The notes under the pieces are model-generated. The model was not told where the DNA came from, searched no databases, and saw only the letters and a program-made list of their open reading frames with translations. Of a stretch of DNA of 64,000 nt, positions 11,301 through 19,250 are shown one piece after another; position 1 is the stretch's first letter; every line of letters starts with the position of its first letter. The stretch is from a virus: positions 27,180-91,179 of IMG/VR virus record IMGVR_UViG_3300042878_001565, one strand, 5' to 3'. The translations under genes and the position numbers were made by a program.

Positions 11301-12870
11301 TAAAACCACCTATCAAAGCACCACCCAAAAATGTTTCCAATCCTGCAGGTTTTCCTTGATTATCAGCGTTCATTACCCATTTTCCATTTACTTTAACTTT
11401 ACCATGAAACAAAGAATTGTATGAACGATCAAAGTCTTCTGATAAAACATCCCATTGAGAACCGCGTAACTGACGTTCTTGCTCTGTCTTACCATAATAA
11501 TACTTACTTGTATTTGAAATTAAGTCTTGACCAAGTTCTTGCGAACCTTCAGATACACCACTTAATGCAAATTGGCCCCAGTATTCAGCAGCACCACGTC
11601 CACCACGACCACCAAAAGCAACAAGTTTTCCACCAATGTATCCTGGTTGACGAGCAACAACATTAAATCCAGCCTTTCCAATTTTATTTAATTTAAAAGC
11701 TCTGCTTAAAGCTTTTTCGCTTGTAAACATATTATCAAGACCTAAAGCATTTGTTGCATAAATTAAACCAAAGTTTGCGCTGTATGTAGATGAATAAACA
11801 TTATTTCCACGAGAAGTAATATCATTTAATGCATCTTTAGAAAGACTTTGTTCCGGATTAGCCTTATGCCATTGTTTCATTTCATCGTTAACAAATTCTT
11901 GACGAGCCATGTTAGCTTCAAGTTTTGCTTCACCATGCGACATTGTAAATTTACGAGCATCTCTAACAATAGCACCAACACCAACAGATAAACGTGCAAG
12001 ACCATTAAGATCTTTTAATTTATCAGCAGTTCTTAAAAAGTCAATTGTGTTAGCTGCAGGGTTTAATGCATGAAATGCACCTTTACCTAATTTACTCCAA
12101 AATCCACGAGCAGTATTTAAATCAGTAAGATGATCAAAAGTTCTAAAATATTTATTTGATTGCGATGATGCTCTCCAAGCTTTACTTATACCATTAAAAC
12201 CACGCTCTAAATTTTTAGAAGTTCTAGCCAGCGCAGCTGTTCCGCCAAGACCACCACTTAAAAATGTACCAATGGCTAACAATCCTTCTTCTGCAGCAAT
12301 ACCACCAATAATACCAGCAGTATATCCAGCAGATAACATAGCATTACTAGCACTTCCTAATTTACCTTCACGTGTAGAAGAATAGGTTTTCATAATGTCA
12401 CCAAAATCTTCGTAATTATCACTAGCTGAAAGGGAACCTTCTAAAAAAGTATCTTGTGCACCAATACCAGCAAGTTTTAAAAACCCTGTTCCAGCACGAC
12501 CAATATCATCCCATCCATCTGTAGCAGCATTAAAAGCAGTGTTATTATCTTCATATGGATTAAAACCAACTTTACCAAATACATCAGAACCAAAAGACTT
12601 TAATCTTTTTAAATCTGTTTGTGTGTATGAAAAGTTTTGAGATTTTCCAAAAGACTCATTTCGTTTAGGATTTTTTTGTGCAACCAGACTAGAAGCCTGG
12701 TTAAATAATTCTTGATTTTTTTTACGAGAATCAATGCCTTTCTGAATAAGCTCAAGTTTTTTTGCATCTTCACCTGATAGTTTTTGTACAGGTTTATTAT
12801 CAACATATTGAACATCTTTTGCAGATGCTTGATCTACACCGCTGCTTTTACCAGTAACTACCTTTGCCAT
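5344..12870 (-). CDS. Giant multidomain virion protein with P-loop kinase and zincin-like motif (2,508 aa)
   Basis: This protein of 2,508 residues starts MAKVVTGKSSG. Residues 170-215 form a Gly/Ala-rich hydrophobic stretch that could insert into a membrane. Long charged, coiled-coil-rich regions follow. Near residue 1,420 sits LHEMFLHPF, a HE-x3-H motif like a degenerate zincin site. An acidic Thr/Glu low-complexity linker (TETEETEETE) lies near residues 1,545-1,575. At about residues 2,140-2,148 is a perfect Walker A (GTSGSGKST), followed by ISPDAMR and, about 60 residues later, VVIDTTNL. This arrangement matches the polynucleotide-kinase/zeta-toxin class of P-loop kinases. It lies between another large protein and the giant gene at the left edge, so a packaged or ejected protein is the best guess. 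The overall function is unknown; the kinase domain is well supported. Confidence 0.88.
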   Translation of the reverse strand: MAKVVTGKSSGVDQASAKDVQYVDNKPVQKLSGEDAKKLELIQKGIDSRKKNQELFNQASSLVAQKNPKRNESFGKSQNFSYTQTDLKRLKSFGSDVFGKVGFNPYEDNNTAFNAATDGWDDIGRAGTGFLKLAGIGAQDTFLEGSLSASDNYEDFGDIMKTYSSTREGKLGSASNAMLSAGYTAGIIGGIAAEEGLLAIGTFLSGGLGGTAALARTSKNLERGFNGISKAWRASSQSNKYFRTFDHLTDLNTARGFWSKLGKGAFHALNPAANTIDFLRTADKLKDLNGLARLSVGVGAIVRDARKFTMSHGEAKLEANMARQEFVNDEMKQWHKANPEQSLSKDALNDITSRGNNVYSSTYSANFGLIYATNALGLDNMFTSEKALSRAFKLNKIGKAGFNVVARQPGYIGGKLVAFGGRGGRGAAEYWGQFALSGVSEGSQELGQDLISNTSKYYYGKTEQERQLRGSQWDVLSEDFDRSYNSLFHGKVKVNGKWVMNADNQGKPAGLETFLGGALIGGFMGPVNTVQSLMFDFTQGGGNKTLYNAAFNRDQYKKDKDSQFKQIQAKAELLNAFIKNEHAFLQEIKKPIFAQKAIQDKILEAVQNGNTKDLEDLKQEAFGLQLQTMFDNDLQDDFVKHLKSMAKDGTAQELNQAFNRTDITEQNASEFRAKLVQKADRVNEHKDQYDKIQNEMINPITVSDLRPSDKDYRANVVRYHAFENLKKEMLVSNVNIQSIADRNKAMDEKLSKSLNLSTIERDSLLDSSSLNQNIEVLETQVEGSKGLDLKGTAKREYDKAVVKLAALKKYKESIDKVEKAEVGEFNESDHSDMFDAYVDVLASFDQTSGLSKEEQRALANRTFDSVYDHVNLTKEGKAFKKLANTLSDPTYAGNFIAEQEKVLNHILDNKTQHISNSLEAFQVRKESSKMMQMLSEKGIYFSLTELDDLVKKGIMPSKFYDIATQKEATDAQLKYAQGVVEGFYKNLTGKVITGGKDGLARKNSRSKADTRKSKDILKQYGLTLNQMIDLNEKEGDVFLNKLISNKDLSNTERELLKAVSTTKAKLIFTDNAEAPVMKVGDVVYIDIRYASSEFKDAQVSFENLVISAIVQEKIAGNIEDNATLKATATRMMEQTKALFLKTVPTANVEGLSMFNNVEEFIIEVLNNKSLQATLSQVKDEVSSSRRSLWTNMMIMVKTSLSKESALNGTMLDRGINIASQALDIPGAIDVQIEDEKTKPKKERKLSTSTNAKSKTEVKRLKDLEKMARKLNKQFGTNVSIVTSTDVAKKIVDSLKNPMHQKFADILFEAVRGYGINDKVIELRKSFDSPALSQLLRDVYNKSESISELIENLKDLTAYEAGQLGPVIDWLTRNADNLQDGIEAVSNIFFQLDDANTAGFYDESTNTAYIVADNVNETTMLHEMFLHPFLVDAERNNVDLYGQLVANAISDDSVREYVIQVYGTEQELGTRQYHHELVARAFDIAAGRVINQKLNRNFLQKLKEFFQRMFKKLMGNQQVAFVDELDFLTTVDELATMIVKDRTQFEFWSDANIKPDAVEIISDFITPTTETEETEETETEETETPFEVVNDTTEERTDLQNRIRNIDAMVNNIAGKLSSGTITKSREITSLNSERTKLLIERKQLQQELDALPVSVSPTTNVVTDTLVDSSLEPIEYSEDDFNYNADGSLIYDQNVPYQQFPLTLQYAMANVFGKSHGNITESEMNVINRYIKDGHKDFIDAIVEYNQNAKAITQSQKDNAARVESERKERKDKPVKEVLSDDELMDHLLTKSGLTIDTSILTDAERSDLIKAFKERALDVPGIIHFIFEKKMLVELEAQDKLDAEAQARYEAEFMELLDAEEEFQRKKDRKKKRATSTSTNLDALTTGTLEFQEEDAKGKLKTVSVKIGKALGRFISIYHPKIFKQEAETFAKSVRDFKREVTAEKKRISDNIKFSENEVLATKELVDLFFKLERKGMLVPVIATEINKKLLEVKNPYRIRIINKKGYKPIGTIYSIEHGTKAQLKGTVALPSVKKENKIIENKLVTEEKDVLSTEEEPRTPEEIDFFSTEEGQKMIEDEFKYLEEYYNSKLFTIETGSYTGALEDLSETERIIYDRAAFEGLYEKEDVKKLDANLKVVLPIGTSGSGKSTWIKSLPADEYVVISPDAMRVEFTGDMNDKSKDTEIYEEVKKRTIAAIKNGKKVVIDTTNLQKERRRDFTNAIKKQFPELSLEYKLMPLDGELAKKRIKAQISKGEDRADVSDETIDRHVKLYNEMLKDIADEPLTKFIEAPKKDPKRDLFTEGLEEKTEQDKAEQELNVLVNAFIKENVKEAPQKAYETHPLHQEFVKKIKNGPTAISLAYAVGVYQYEMQQGSLFSDKQSKVVENIIKEKLAQGFYKNEHSKEDVLMKDGTRYKIMSSTKDTVSVFNVETSNLENLDMLNFLSNIKDVVAEEVPVKKDTFETKPSSKKGKIIKDALQNVFSNFDTSVAADLFVEDSIIETLKTQCK

Positions 12871-12873
12871 ATC

Positions 12874-15237
12874 TTATTTTTCTTCTTGTTTTTGTAACTC
12901 CTTGTATTGTTTCAAAGCTTCATAAAAATGTAACTCTGCATCATCCCATTTTGTTGAAGATGCAGGACCTATGTTAAATTCCATATCTTCAAATGAACCA
13001 GGCATGATTAACGAAGGTATTGAAGTTTTACCAACTAACATACCTTCTTTATTAACTATTTTTGATTGTTTAAAATCACGTGTATTCAATAAAGGTTTTT
13101 CACCAGTGTAATTGTATGTAAAATCAGAAGTTGATTCTTGAGATGCAGTATAATGAGGATCTTTAATTTTTTGCAATTGATCGTTTGGAATAAACATTGC
13201 CATTTTTTTACCTGTATCTTCATCTCTAAAAACATAAGAACTGAACTGACGATTACCACCAGGGTGTGCATAAAATTCAGCTGTTACATTTTCACCAGCA
13301 GTTTTAAGAAATGAATGTAGTTTTTTTATAGTTTCATCATTTTCTTGAAACTCATTTTTAAATGAATTTAATTTTTTGTCAATATTTTGATCAGTAATAT
13401 AAACGCCACCTTGGATATTGAAAATACTATTTTCAACAGATTGATTATTAACCATTGATAAAACATTTTGAATGGTTTTAAATTTTTCCATGTTGCCTGT
13501 TGAGTTTTTATTAGAAAAATCTAATCCTCTTAATGCCACAACTTGAGATGTGTTGTTACCAAAACCACCAATTTTATTTCCATTTTTATCTTCAGATAAA
13601 ACCATCAATGAATTTTTATATCGTTCAGAAGGATCAACCTCATTAAACTTTTTAACAAAAATTTTATTTAATCTGTCGTATGCTTCATCATATTTTTTTC
13701 CATGTCTATTGTCATCTTGAGTTATTTTCAAACCTACAGGCGACCAATCCGTTTTGCCTTGATACGTATATTTACCATCTTTAAACGTCATTTCATCAAA
13801 GTTAATTTTAGCACCTTTGTATGCTTTTTTCATTGACTCTCTATTCACAGTTTGTTCAAAATCAGCACGAGTTCTAACTCTACCATCTTTTGTTAAAAAT
13901 GAATTAACAAGTGTATTTTGATCAACAAAATCAGATAAAGTAACATCTAAATTTTCACCATACATTTTTTCTTTTGCTTGGTTTCTTGATGCAGAATCTA
14001 CTTTAGACCAATTATTGAATAATAAACCTGTACGAACCATTCCCTGGCGACCTTTTAAAATTTCATCTTTTTGTCTATCGACACCGCCTTGATTAAAAGA
14101 AGCAGCAACTGAATCAGAATTACCATAAAAGTCATCGTGGTTTAAAGAATCATGATGTTTTTCAAACAAATATTTAGTTCCATAAAAACCTAAACTGCTT
14201 GCAAGTTTTGTAACAGCGTCGCCTTGTTTTGCCAGATATGCATATTTAGCTTTTGGATCTTTAATTCCATTTGCTTCTCTTAATATTCCTAACGCAACAC
14301 CGCGATCTTTATTTTTAGAATCTCCTGTAACAGTACCATATTTAGATACATGTGTCAATAAATCTGTAGTATATGCAAATGATTTTTGTGCATTATCTAT
14401 ATCATCCTCATCTAAATCTTTACCACCTGCAGCATACTTATTTAATATTTTTGATGAGTTGGCTGTCCAAGCACCCATAACTGGCGTAGAATACTTTAAA
14501 TACGTTTGCTGTATAGCTTTTTCATGATTGACAATAGTTTTGTATCCTAAATCAAAATTAGTATCAAGCGTAGAACTCATTGCAGGAGCACCTGTTTTTT
14601 TATTCCATACACCAGATGGACCATCATGTTCACGATCATAATCTTTTTGAGCCATGAATTTATTGTCTTCCGGACGTATAACATACTTTGAATCATTTTT
14701 AAAATTCTCTGGAGCCAATGTAGTTTTAAAATCTTGAAACGCGTTATATGCATTAGTGTATGTTGATGCCATATCACTACCACCATTCTTTAATGCTTTT
14801 AGAAATGCAGTATTATGCTTCTCTAAAGTCTTATACTTATCAACAAAATCTTCAGAATATGATTTGTTTTTTTGTTTTAAGTTTGCTAAAACATTTGGAA
14901 TTCCTACATCTATTTGTTTTAAAAAAGGATTATTTTTATTAGGATTAGTTATCTGTTCTGTAATAGCTCTAGCAACAGCATCTCCTTGAGCTTTTTTAGA
15001 GTTTTCAGCATATACTTTAGAAAATTGACCTTCATACATAGAAGCTATAAAACCCATATCAACATCTTTAATACCAAGTTGTTTAACAATTGGTGCATAA
15101 TCAGTTTCAAATTTTTTAGGTGGTACAACTGCTTTAAAATTTTTAAGAGGATCTTTTAAATCAATAGGTGTTTTAGGAACTGAAACAGGTTTATCTGGTT
15201 CAGTGCTCGCTTTAAAATTTTTAAGAGGATCGTTCAT
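12874..15237 (-). CDS. Large putative virion/cargo protein with duplicated N-terminal motif
   Basis: A 787-residue protein of no family I recognise. The N terminus carries two copies of DPLKNFKA (residues 3-10 and 29-36), separated by a Pro/Lys linker. The rest is highly charged and rich in Lys, Asp and Asn, with no signal peptide or clear membrane segment. It ends 3 bases before the 2,508-residue giant gene and starts 9 bases after the 595-residue gene, so all are probably co-transcribed. In crAss-like phages this block, after the tail stabilisation gene, includes proteins packaged with the DNA. A cargo role is inferred from position only. Confidence 0.85.
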   Translation of the reverse strand: MNDPLKNFKASTEPDKPVSVPKTPIDLKDPLKNFKAVVPPKKFETDYAPIVKQLGIKDVDMGFIASMYEGQFSKVYAENSKKAQGDAVARAITEQITNPNKNNPFLKQIDVGIPNVLANLKQKNKSYSEDFVDKYKTLEKHNTAFLKALKNGGSDMASTYTNAYNAFQDFKTTLAPENFKNDSKYVIRPEDNKFMAQKDYDREHDGPSGVWNKKTGAPAMSSTLDTNFDLGYKTIVNHEKAIQQTYLKYSTPVMGAWTANSSKILNKYAAGGKDLDEDDIDNAQKSFAYTTDLLTHVSKYGTVTGDSKNKDRGVALGILREANGIKDPKAKYAYLAKQGDAVTKLASSLGFYGTKYLFEKHHDSLNHDDFYGNSDSVAASFNQGGVDRQKDEILKGRQGMVRTGLLFNNWSKVDSASRNQAKEKMYGENLDVTLSDFVDQNTLVNSFLTKDGRVRTRADFEQTVNRESMKKAYKGAKINFDEMTFKDGKYTYQGKTDWSPVGLKITQDDNRHGKKYDEAYDRLNKIFVKKFNEVDPSERYKNSLMVLSEDKNGNKIGGFGNNTSQVVALRGLDFSNKNSTGNMEKFKTIQNVLSMVNNQSVENSIFNIQGGVYITDQNIDKKLNSFKNEFQENDETIKKLHSFLKTAGENVTAEFYAHPGGNRQFSSYVFRDEDTGKKMAMFIPNDQLQKIKDPHYTASQESTSDFTYNYTGEKPLLNTRDFKQSKIVNKEGMLVGKTSIPSLIMPGSFEDMEFNIGPASSTKWDDAELHFYEALKQYKELQKQEEK

Positions 15238-15246
15238 AATATTAAT

Positions 15247-17034
15247 TTATTTTTTTGTCAATTTTTTATAATAATTTGAAGCATGTGTTGCATAAGGAAT
15301 ATTAGCATAATCTGGTTGAGCACGAACATATTCAGCAAAAGCATCTACATCTTTATCTTCATGTTTAATATTTGCATTTTCTAATCTTTTTTTAAGAAAA
15401 GTTTTAGTTTGTTCTTGGTCATAATATGTATTTCCTGCTAATTCAGATGGACTAACAACATCAGGATAAATATAAGGATCTTGTTGTTCTTTTAACAAGC
15501 CATTATATTTCATTTTTTCTTTTTTAAGTGTAGACTCATATGCAGCTATACCTGACTTAACATTTTCATTAGTAGATTTACCAGCTTTATAGTCAGCAAG
15601 CATTTTACCAATTTCTACATCATCTATTGGTCCAGCACCATTTGCTATAATTGCATTAGAAATAAAACCTATTTTTTTTGTATCAGCTCCATTTTCCATT
15701 AAAGCAATAGCTTCTCGTTGTTCATTTAACTCGTCAGATTTATCTTTTGGTGCTTTTGCAGTAGCTTCAGCTGCATCATTTTTCATTTTTTGAATTTCTT
15801 TATCAGCAGCAATACGTTTATTTTCTATTGTAAGTTTTTGTGAAAACTCAATTTCATTTAATTTATAAGCATCTACTTCTTTTTTTGTACTATAATCAGA
15901 ATACGCTAATATTTTTGCAGAATCTTGAATCTCATCCATCATGAAAGATGCACCAGCTTGTTGATCTAATAAGTTACCAGCTGAAATAATACTCATGTTA
16001 TTATTACGATTAGCAGATACTTTATTTACATACTCTAAATAATCATTTGCTTCTTTACTACTTTGTTGTAAAGCTAAAATTTCTCTATACTCATTGTACT
16101 TTTGAGAACCTTCTTTGATTTTACCTTCATTGATTTGTTTTTCATAAGTGATCACTTTAGAATCAAGTATATCTTTATCAATTTTTAATGTTGATGCAGC
16201 TCTATCAATCTTATCAGTATAAACTTTGTGCTGGCTATTCATATAACCAACCATAGCGTCATTCTCATCTTTGTATTCACCATTATTAATCTTACCTCTC
16301 ATCCAACCTTTTCTTTCAACAAATGCTTTTGTAGCATACATCTCTGTAAATTTTGGATCATCTGCTAATGCTTTTGTAAACAATGCAGTTAAAGGATTAA
16401 TTAATTGTGTGCCATTAGTAGTTGTAACCATGTATCTACCATCTTCTGATAGTTTGTCTGTGGACATTTTAAGACCAGATGCTTTAAAATACGTTAATGC
16501 TTTATCAAATACTTTATTGTATGGAACATAAGTTACATCACCATAACTCATAGCTTCAGTTGAATTTAATCCTTTAAACTCTTCCATTCTATAGTTTAAT
16601 GCATCTACACCTTCTTGCCAGAATTGACCACCACATTTTTCAGGATCAATGCAATTTTTAAATGATTCGGCTTTGCCTATTTCATTATTGTAGTTTTTAG
16701 TCCAAACCATATCCTTAACAATATTTTTGTTAGTGTATATTGATTGGAAAACATTTGCTGCTGCTTGTACGTTTGTATCCAATGAGAAATCAAGACCTCC
16801 CATTTTTTTAATATCATGATTGATTACTTTAAAAAATTCATCACGAGCAGCAACATTTTCAGCTCTGCTCATGTCTGAATTAAGTATGGAACCATATAAA
16901 TCATTAATTTTTTTATGACCTGCAACATACGCAGACTCTTTTGTTTGCAACATTTGTTGATCAAACGCCAAGTTGCTTTGCGTTGGATGTGTCTGTGTTA
17001 CATAATCTGTTACTCCATTTAAAAAAGTTGCCAT
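15247..17034 (-). CDS. Putative virion/cargo protein (595 aa)
   Basis: A 595-residue soluble protein beginning MATFLNGVTDYVTQTHPTQS. Most of it is predicted helical, with long charged Lys/Glu/Ala stretches, for example residues 390-430, that could form coiled coil. The C terminus is basic (YYKKLTKK). No enzymatic motif is evident. It sits between two other large uncharacterised proteins, all in the same direction with gaps of 9-37 bases. This matches the ejection/cargo module of crAss-like phages. That role is inferred from gene order. Confidence 0.84.
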   Translation of the reverse strand: MATFLNGVTDYVTQTHPTQSNLAFDQQMLQTKESAYVAGHKKINDLYGSILNSDMSRAENVAARDEFFKVINHDIKKMGGLDFSLDTNVQAAANVFQSIYTNKNIVKDMVWTKNYNNEIGKAESFKNCIDPEKCGGQFWQEGVDALNYRMEEFKGLNSTEAMSYGDVTYVPYNKVFDKALTYFKASGLKMSTDKLSEDGRYMVTTTNGTQLINPLTALFTKALADDPKFTEMYATKAFVERKGWMRGKINNGEYKDENDAMVGYMNSQHKVYTDKIDRAASTLKIDKDILDSKVITYEKQINEGKIKEGSQKYNEYREILALQQSSKEANDYLEYVNKVSANRNNNMSIISAGNLLDQQAGASFMMDEIQDSAKILAYSDYSTKKEVDAYKLNEIEFSQKLTIENKRIAADKEIQKMKNDAAEATAKAPKDKSDELNEQREAIALMENGADTKKIGFISNAIIANGAGPIDDVEIGKMLADYKAGKSTNENVKSGIAAYESTLKKEKMKYNGLLKEQQDPYIYPDVVSPSELAGNTYYDQEQTKTFLKKRLENANIKHEDKDVDAFAEYVRAQPDYANIPYATHASNYYKKLTKK

Positions 17035-17071
17035 CTTGTAATTTTTATAAAGGTATTAATTAAATGTAAAT

Positions 17072-19249
17072 TTAAGAGTGTTTAGTTGTAACTTCATCTG
17101 GTTTTAATATGTCATCTTCCTTAAATTTCCAGTCACCACTCATCTGTCCTTTCAAAATAGCCAACACTGTTTTTTCATCAGTACCTGCAGGTAATTTAGA
17201 TTTTAAATCACTGTATTTTTGAGCAACATCTTCCGAACTTGTTTCTCTACCATCTAATGGTTTAGCATTTGCTAAATAGATTTTACCTGTAAGAGGATCA
17301 ATTTTTTCGTAGTTACTATTAACATTTAAGTTATAACGATTACTTCTTTCAGTATAAGCATTGTTTATTGCTGCAGTAATTGCATCATCTGCTTTTTCAT
17401 GTGAATTAACAAAGTTTTGTACACGTGTTGCATGTTGAGCCCAAAGATTGGTAGCTTCTTGCGACTCTTGTGCATGTTTAGCATTTGCCAACTGTGTATT
17501 TGATTGATTAACTTGATTATATAAACCAATGTTTTTCGTAGAGTTATCATCAATTGCACCAGCCGCTTTAGCATAAACTTGAGCGTTAATACTATTTATT
17601 GCAGCTTGTGTCGATGCTTGACTTCCAAAAGCACCAGCAGTTCTTATTGCACCAGCCGCTAAAGTATTTGCTTCTGCAATCTTACGTTCAGGACTATCAA
17701 ATTGTGGTTCTAATAAATTAAACTGTGATGCTTTTTGCCATTCAGGAATATTAATAATATGGCGTTTAGCAGCAAAAGTACGATTCATTGTATTTATATC
17801 CTGTATTCTAAATCCATCTGGATTAATAGATGGTGGAATTGGATCTAAATTTTTGATTGTACCTTTTTTATAAACATCTTCTGGTGCAGGTTTTATTGTA
17901 ATAGGTGCTTGAGGGTTACCTTTAAACCCTGCAGTTTGTCCTGTAGTAGTATCAGTATAAATACCATCAGCTTTTGATAACGGATACGCTTTATTATTAA
18001 AAGTACTTTCATCAGCAATTCCTAATTTAGGAGCTTCAAATGGAGATAATACTGTTTGTAAATCTTTACTATATGAATTTTGATTTAATGCTAATTGATG
18101 GAATGCAATATAAGATGCTTGCTCTTGAGCAGTTTTATCTGAACCAGGTATTTCTAAATCTTTTTCTAAACCTTTACCTTTTAAAAAGTCATTTGTATAT
18201 TTTGATGTATTTTTATCAGACGAAGCTTGACCAATTTGTGTATAATCAATTCCATGAGCTCTTAATGCAAGATTTCTTTTTTGCATATCAAGGAAGTTAT
18301 CCATAACTTCTTTTTCAGTACCTGCAGCTGACCATTTTTTATCTTTAATTGCCTTACCGTAATCTCTACCATGTATAGTCGAATTAGTCCAAGCATTATT
18401 GTATTCAGTAAATAATGCTTTTTTAAATTCAGGGTTATCCCGAAGACTTTCAAGGTATTGCCATTGTGCAGCAATTTGTTTATTACCATTAAAGTATTTT
18501 TTTAAATCTTCGTCTTTACCTTTCCATTCAGGAACAACACCTCCACCATCAACGTATTTTTTTATACCGCCTAATGATAAGAATTGTGAATCACCACCAA
18601 GTGCTGCTTGATTCAATGGACCGCCAAACGCAGCTTGTATTGCATCTGTTGCTTGTTCAGCTTGTTCTGCATCAACTGAAAATAATTCTTCTGGTGTAAC
18701 ATGCGTTTTATCAAACCAAGGATTGAATATATCGGTCATTCCATCTTTAAAGTTCTTTTTAGATTCTTGCCATAACGCTAAACTTGAAAGATTAAACGCT
18801 GCATTTTTCATTGTCAATGTAGCACTATCTTTTGCAATTTTATCTTGGTATTCATCTTTAAGAATTGCTTTTGCTGTTGCTAATGCATCTAACCATTTTT
18901 TAGAAACTTCCGCAGGTGTCTTTTCACCTTTACCAGTTTCACCAAAGTATTTTAATAACTCTGGATCTTTGATAATCATTTTACGATTATTAGAAAAAAT
19001 AAAAGAAGAGCTTTCACCTTCTTCTCCAGCAGAAGGTGGATCCATTGGAGTTCCGCCTTTAGCATGAGTTTTACCACCAATAGCTTTTAGTTCAACAAGA
19101 TTATCCACATTACGATTGTAATTAGTCCAAATTGTTTCACCTTTTTCTGCTTCAATGGTAGCCTTTTTTTTATCAATCGGCTTTACCGTCTTATTTAGGT
19201 TCCCATCAGCTTGTCTGTTAGGAAGTCCTACCACTTTGTATTGAGCCAT
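17072..19249 (-). CDS. Large structural/cargo protein with KGETIWT..GGKTHAKGG segment
   Basis: About 725 residues when started at MAQYKVVGLPNR (ATG at 19249), one base after the stop of the preceding gene. An in-frame ATG at 19267 (MKEIDN) would overlap that gene by 17 bases. Near residues 35-90 it has an EAEKGETIWT..IGGKTHAKGGTP..FIFSN arrangement. This resembles a segment I have seen in other large phage virion proteins, where a Glu-rich strand, a K(P/T)HxxGG turn and IFS recur. The middle is helical with Asn/Gln/Ala-rich stretches. It follows the Gln-rich 1,096-residue protein and probably belongs to the same internal or tail-tip complex. Confidence 0.86.
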   Translation of the reverse strand: MAQYKVVGLPNRQADGNLNKTVKPIDKKKATIEAEKGETIWTNYNRNVDNLVELKAIGGKTHAKGGTPMDPPSAGEEGESSSFIFSNNRKMIIKDPELLKYFGETGKGEKTPAEVSKKWLDALATAKAILKDEYQDKIAKDSATLTMKNAAFNLSSLALWQESKKNFKDGMTDIFNPWFDKTHVTPEELFSVDAEQAEQATDAIQAAFGGPLNQAALGGDSQFLSLGGIKKYVDGGGVVPEWKGKDEDLKKYFNGNKQIAAQWQYLESLRDNPEFKKALFTEYNNAWTNSTIHGRDYGKAIKDKKWSAAGTEKEVMDNFLDMQKRNLALRAHGIDYTQIGQASSDKNTSKYTNDFLKGKGLEKDLEIPGSDKTAQEQASYIAFHQLALNQNSYSKDLQTVLSPFEAPKLGIADESTFNNKAYPLSKADGIYTDTTTGQTAGFKGNPQAPITIKPAPEDVYKKGTIKNLDPIPPSINPDGFRIQDINTMNRTFAAKRHIINIPEWQKASQFNLLEPQFDSPERKIAEANTLAAGAIRTAGAFGSQASTQAAINSINAQVYAKAAGAIDDNSTKNIGLYNQVNQSNTQLANAKHAQESQEATNLWAQHATRVQNFVNSHEKADDAITAAINNAYTERSNRYNLNVNSNYEKIDPLTGKIYLANAKPLDGRETSSEDVAQKYSDLKSKLPAGTDEKTVLAILKGQMSGDWKFKEDDILKPDEVTTKHS

Positions 19250-19250
19250 A

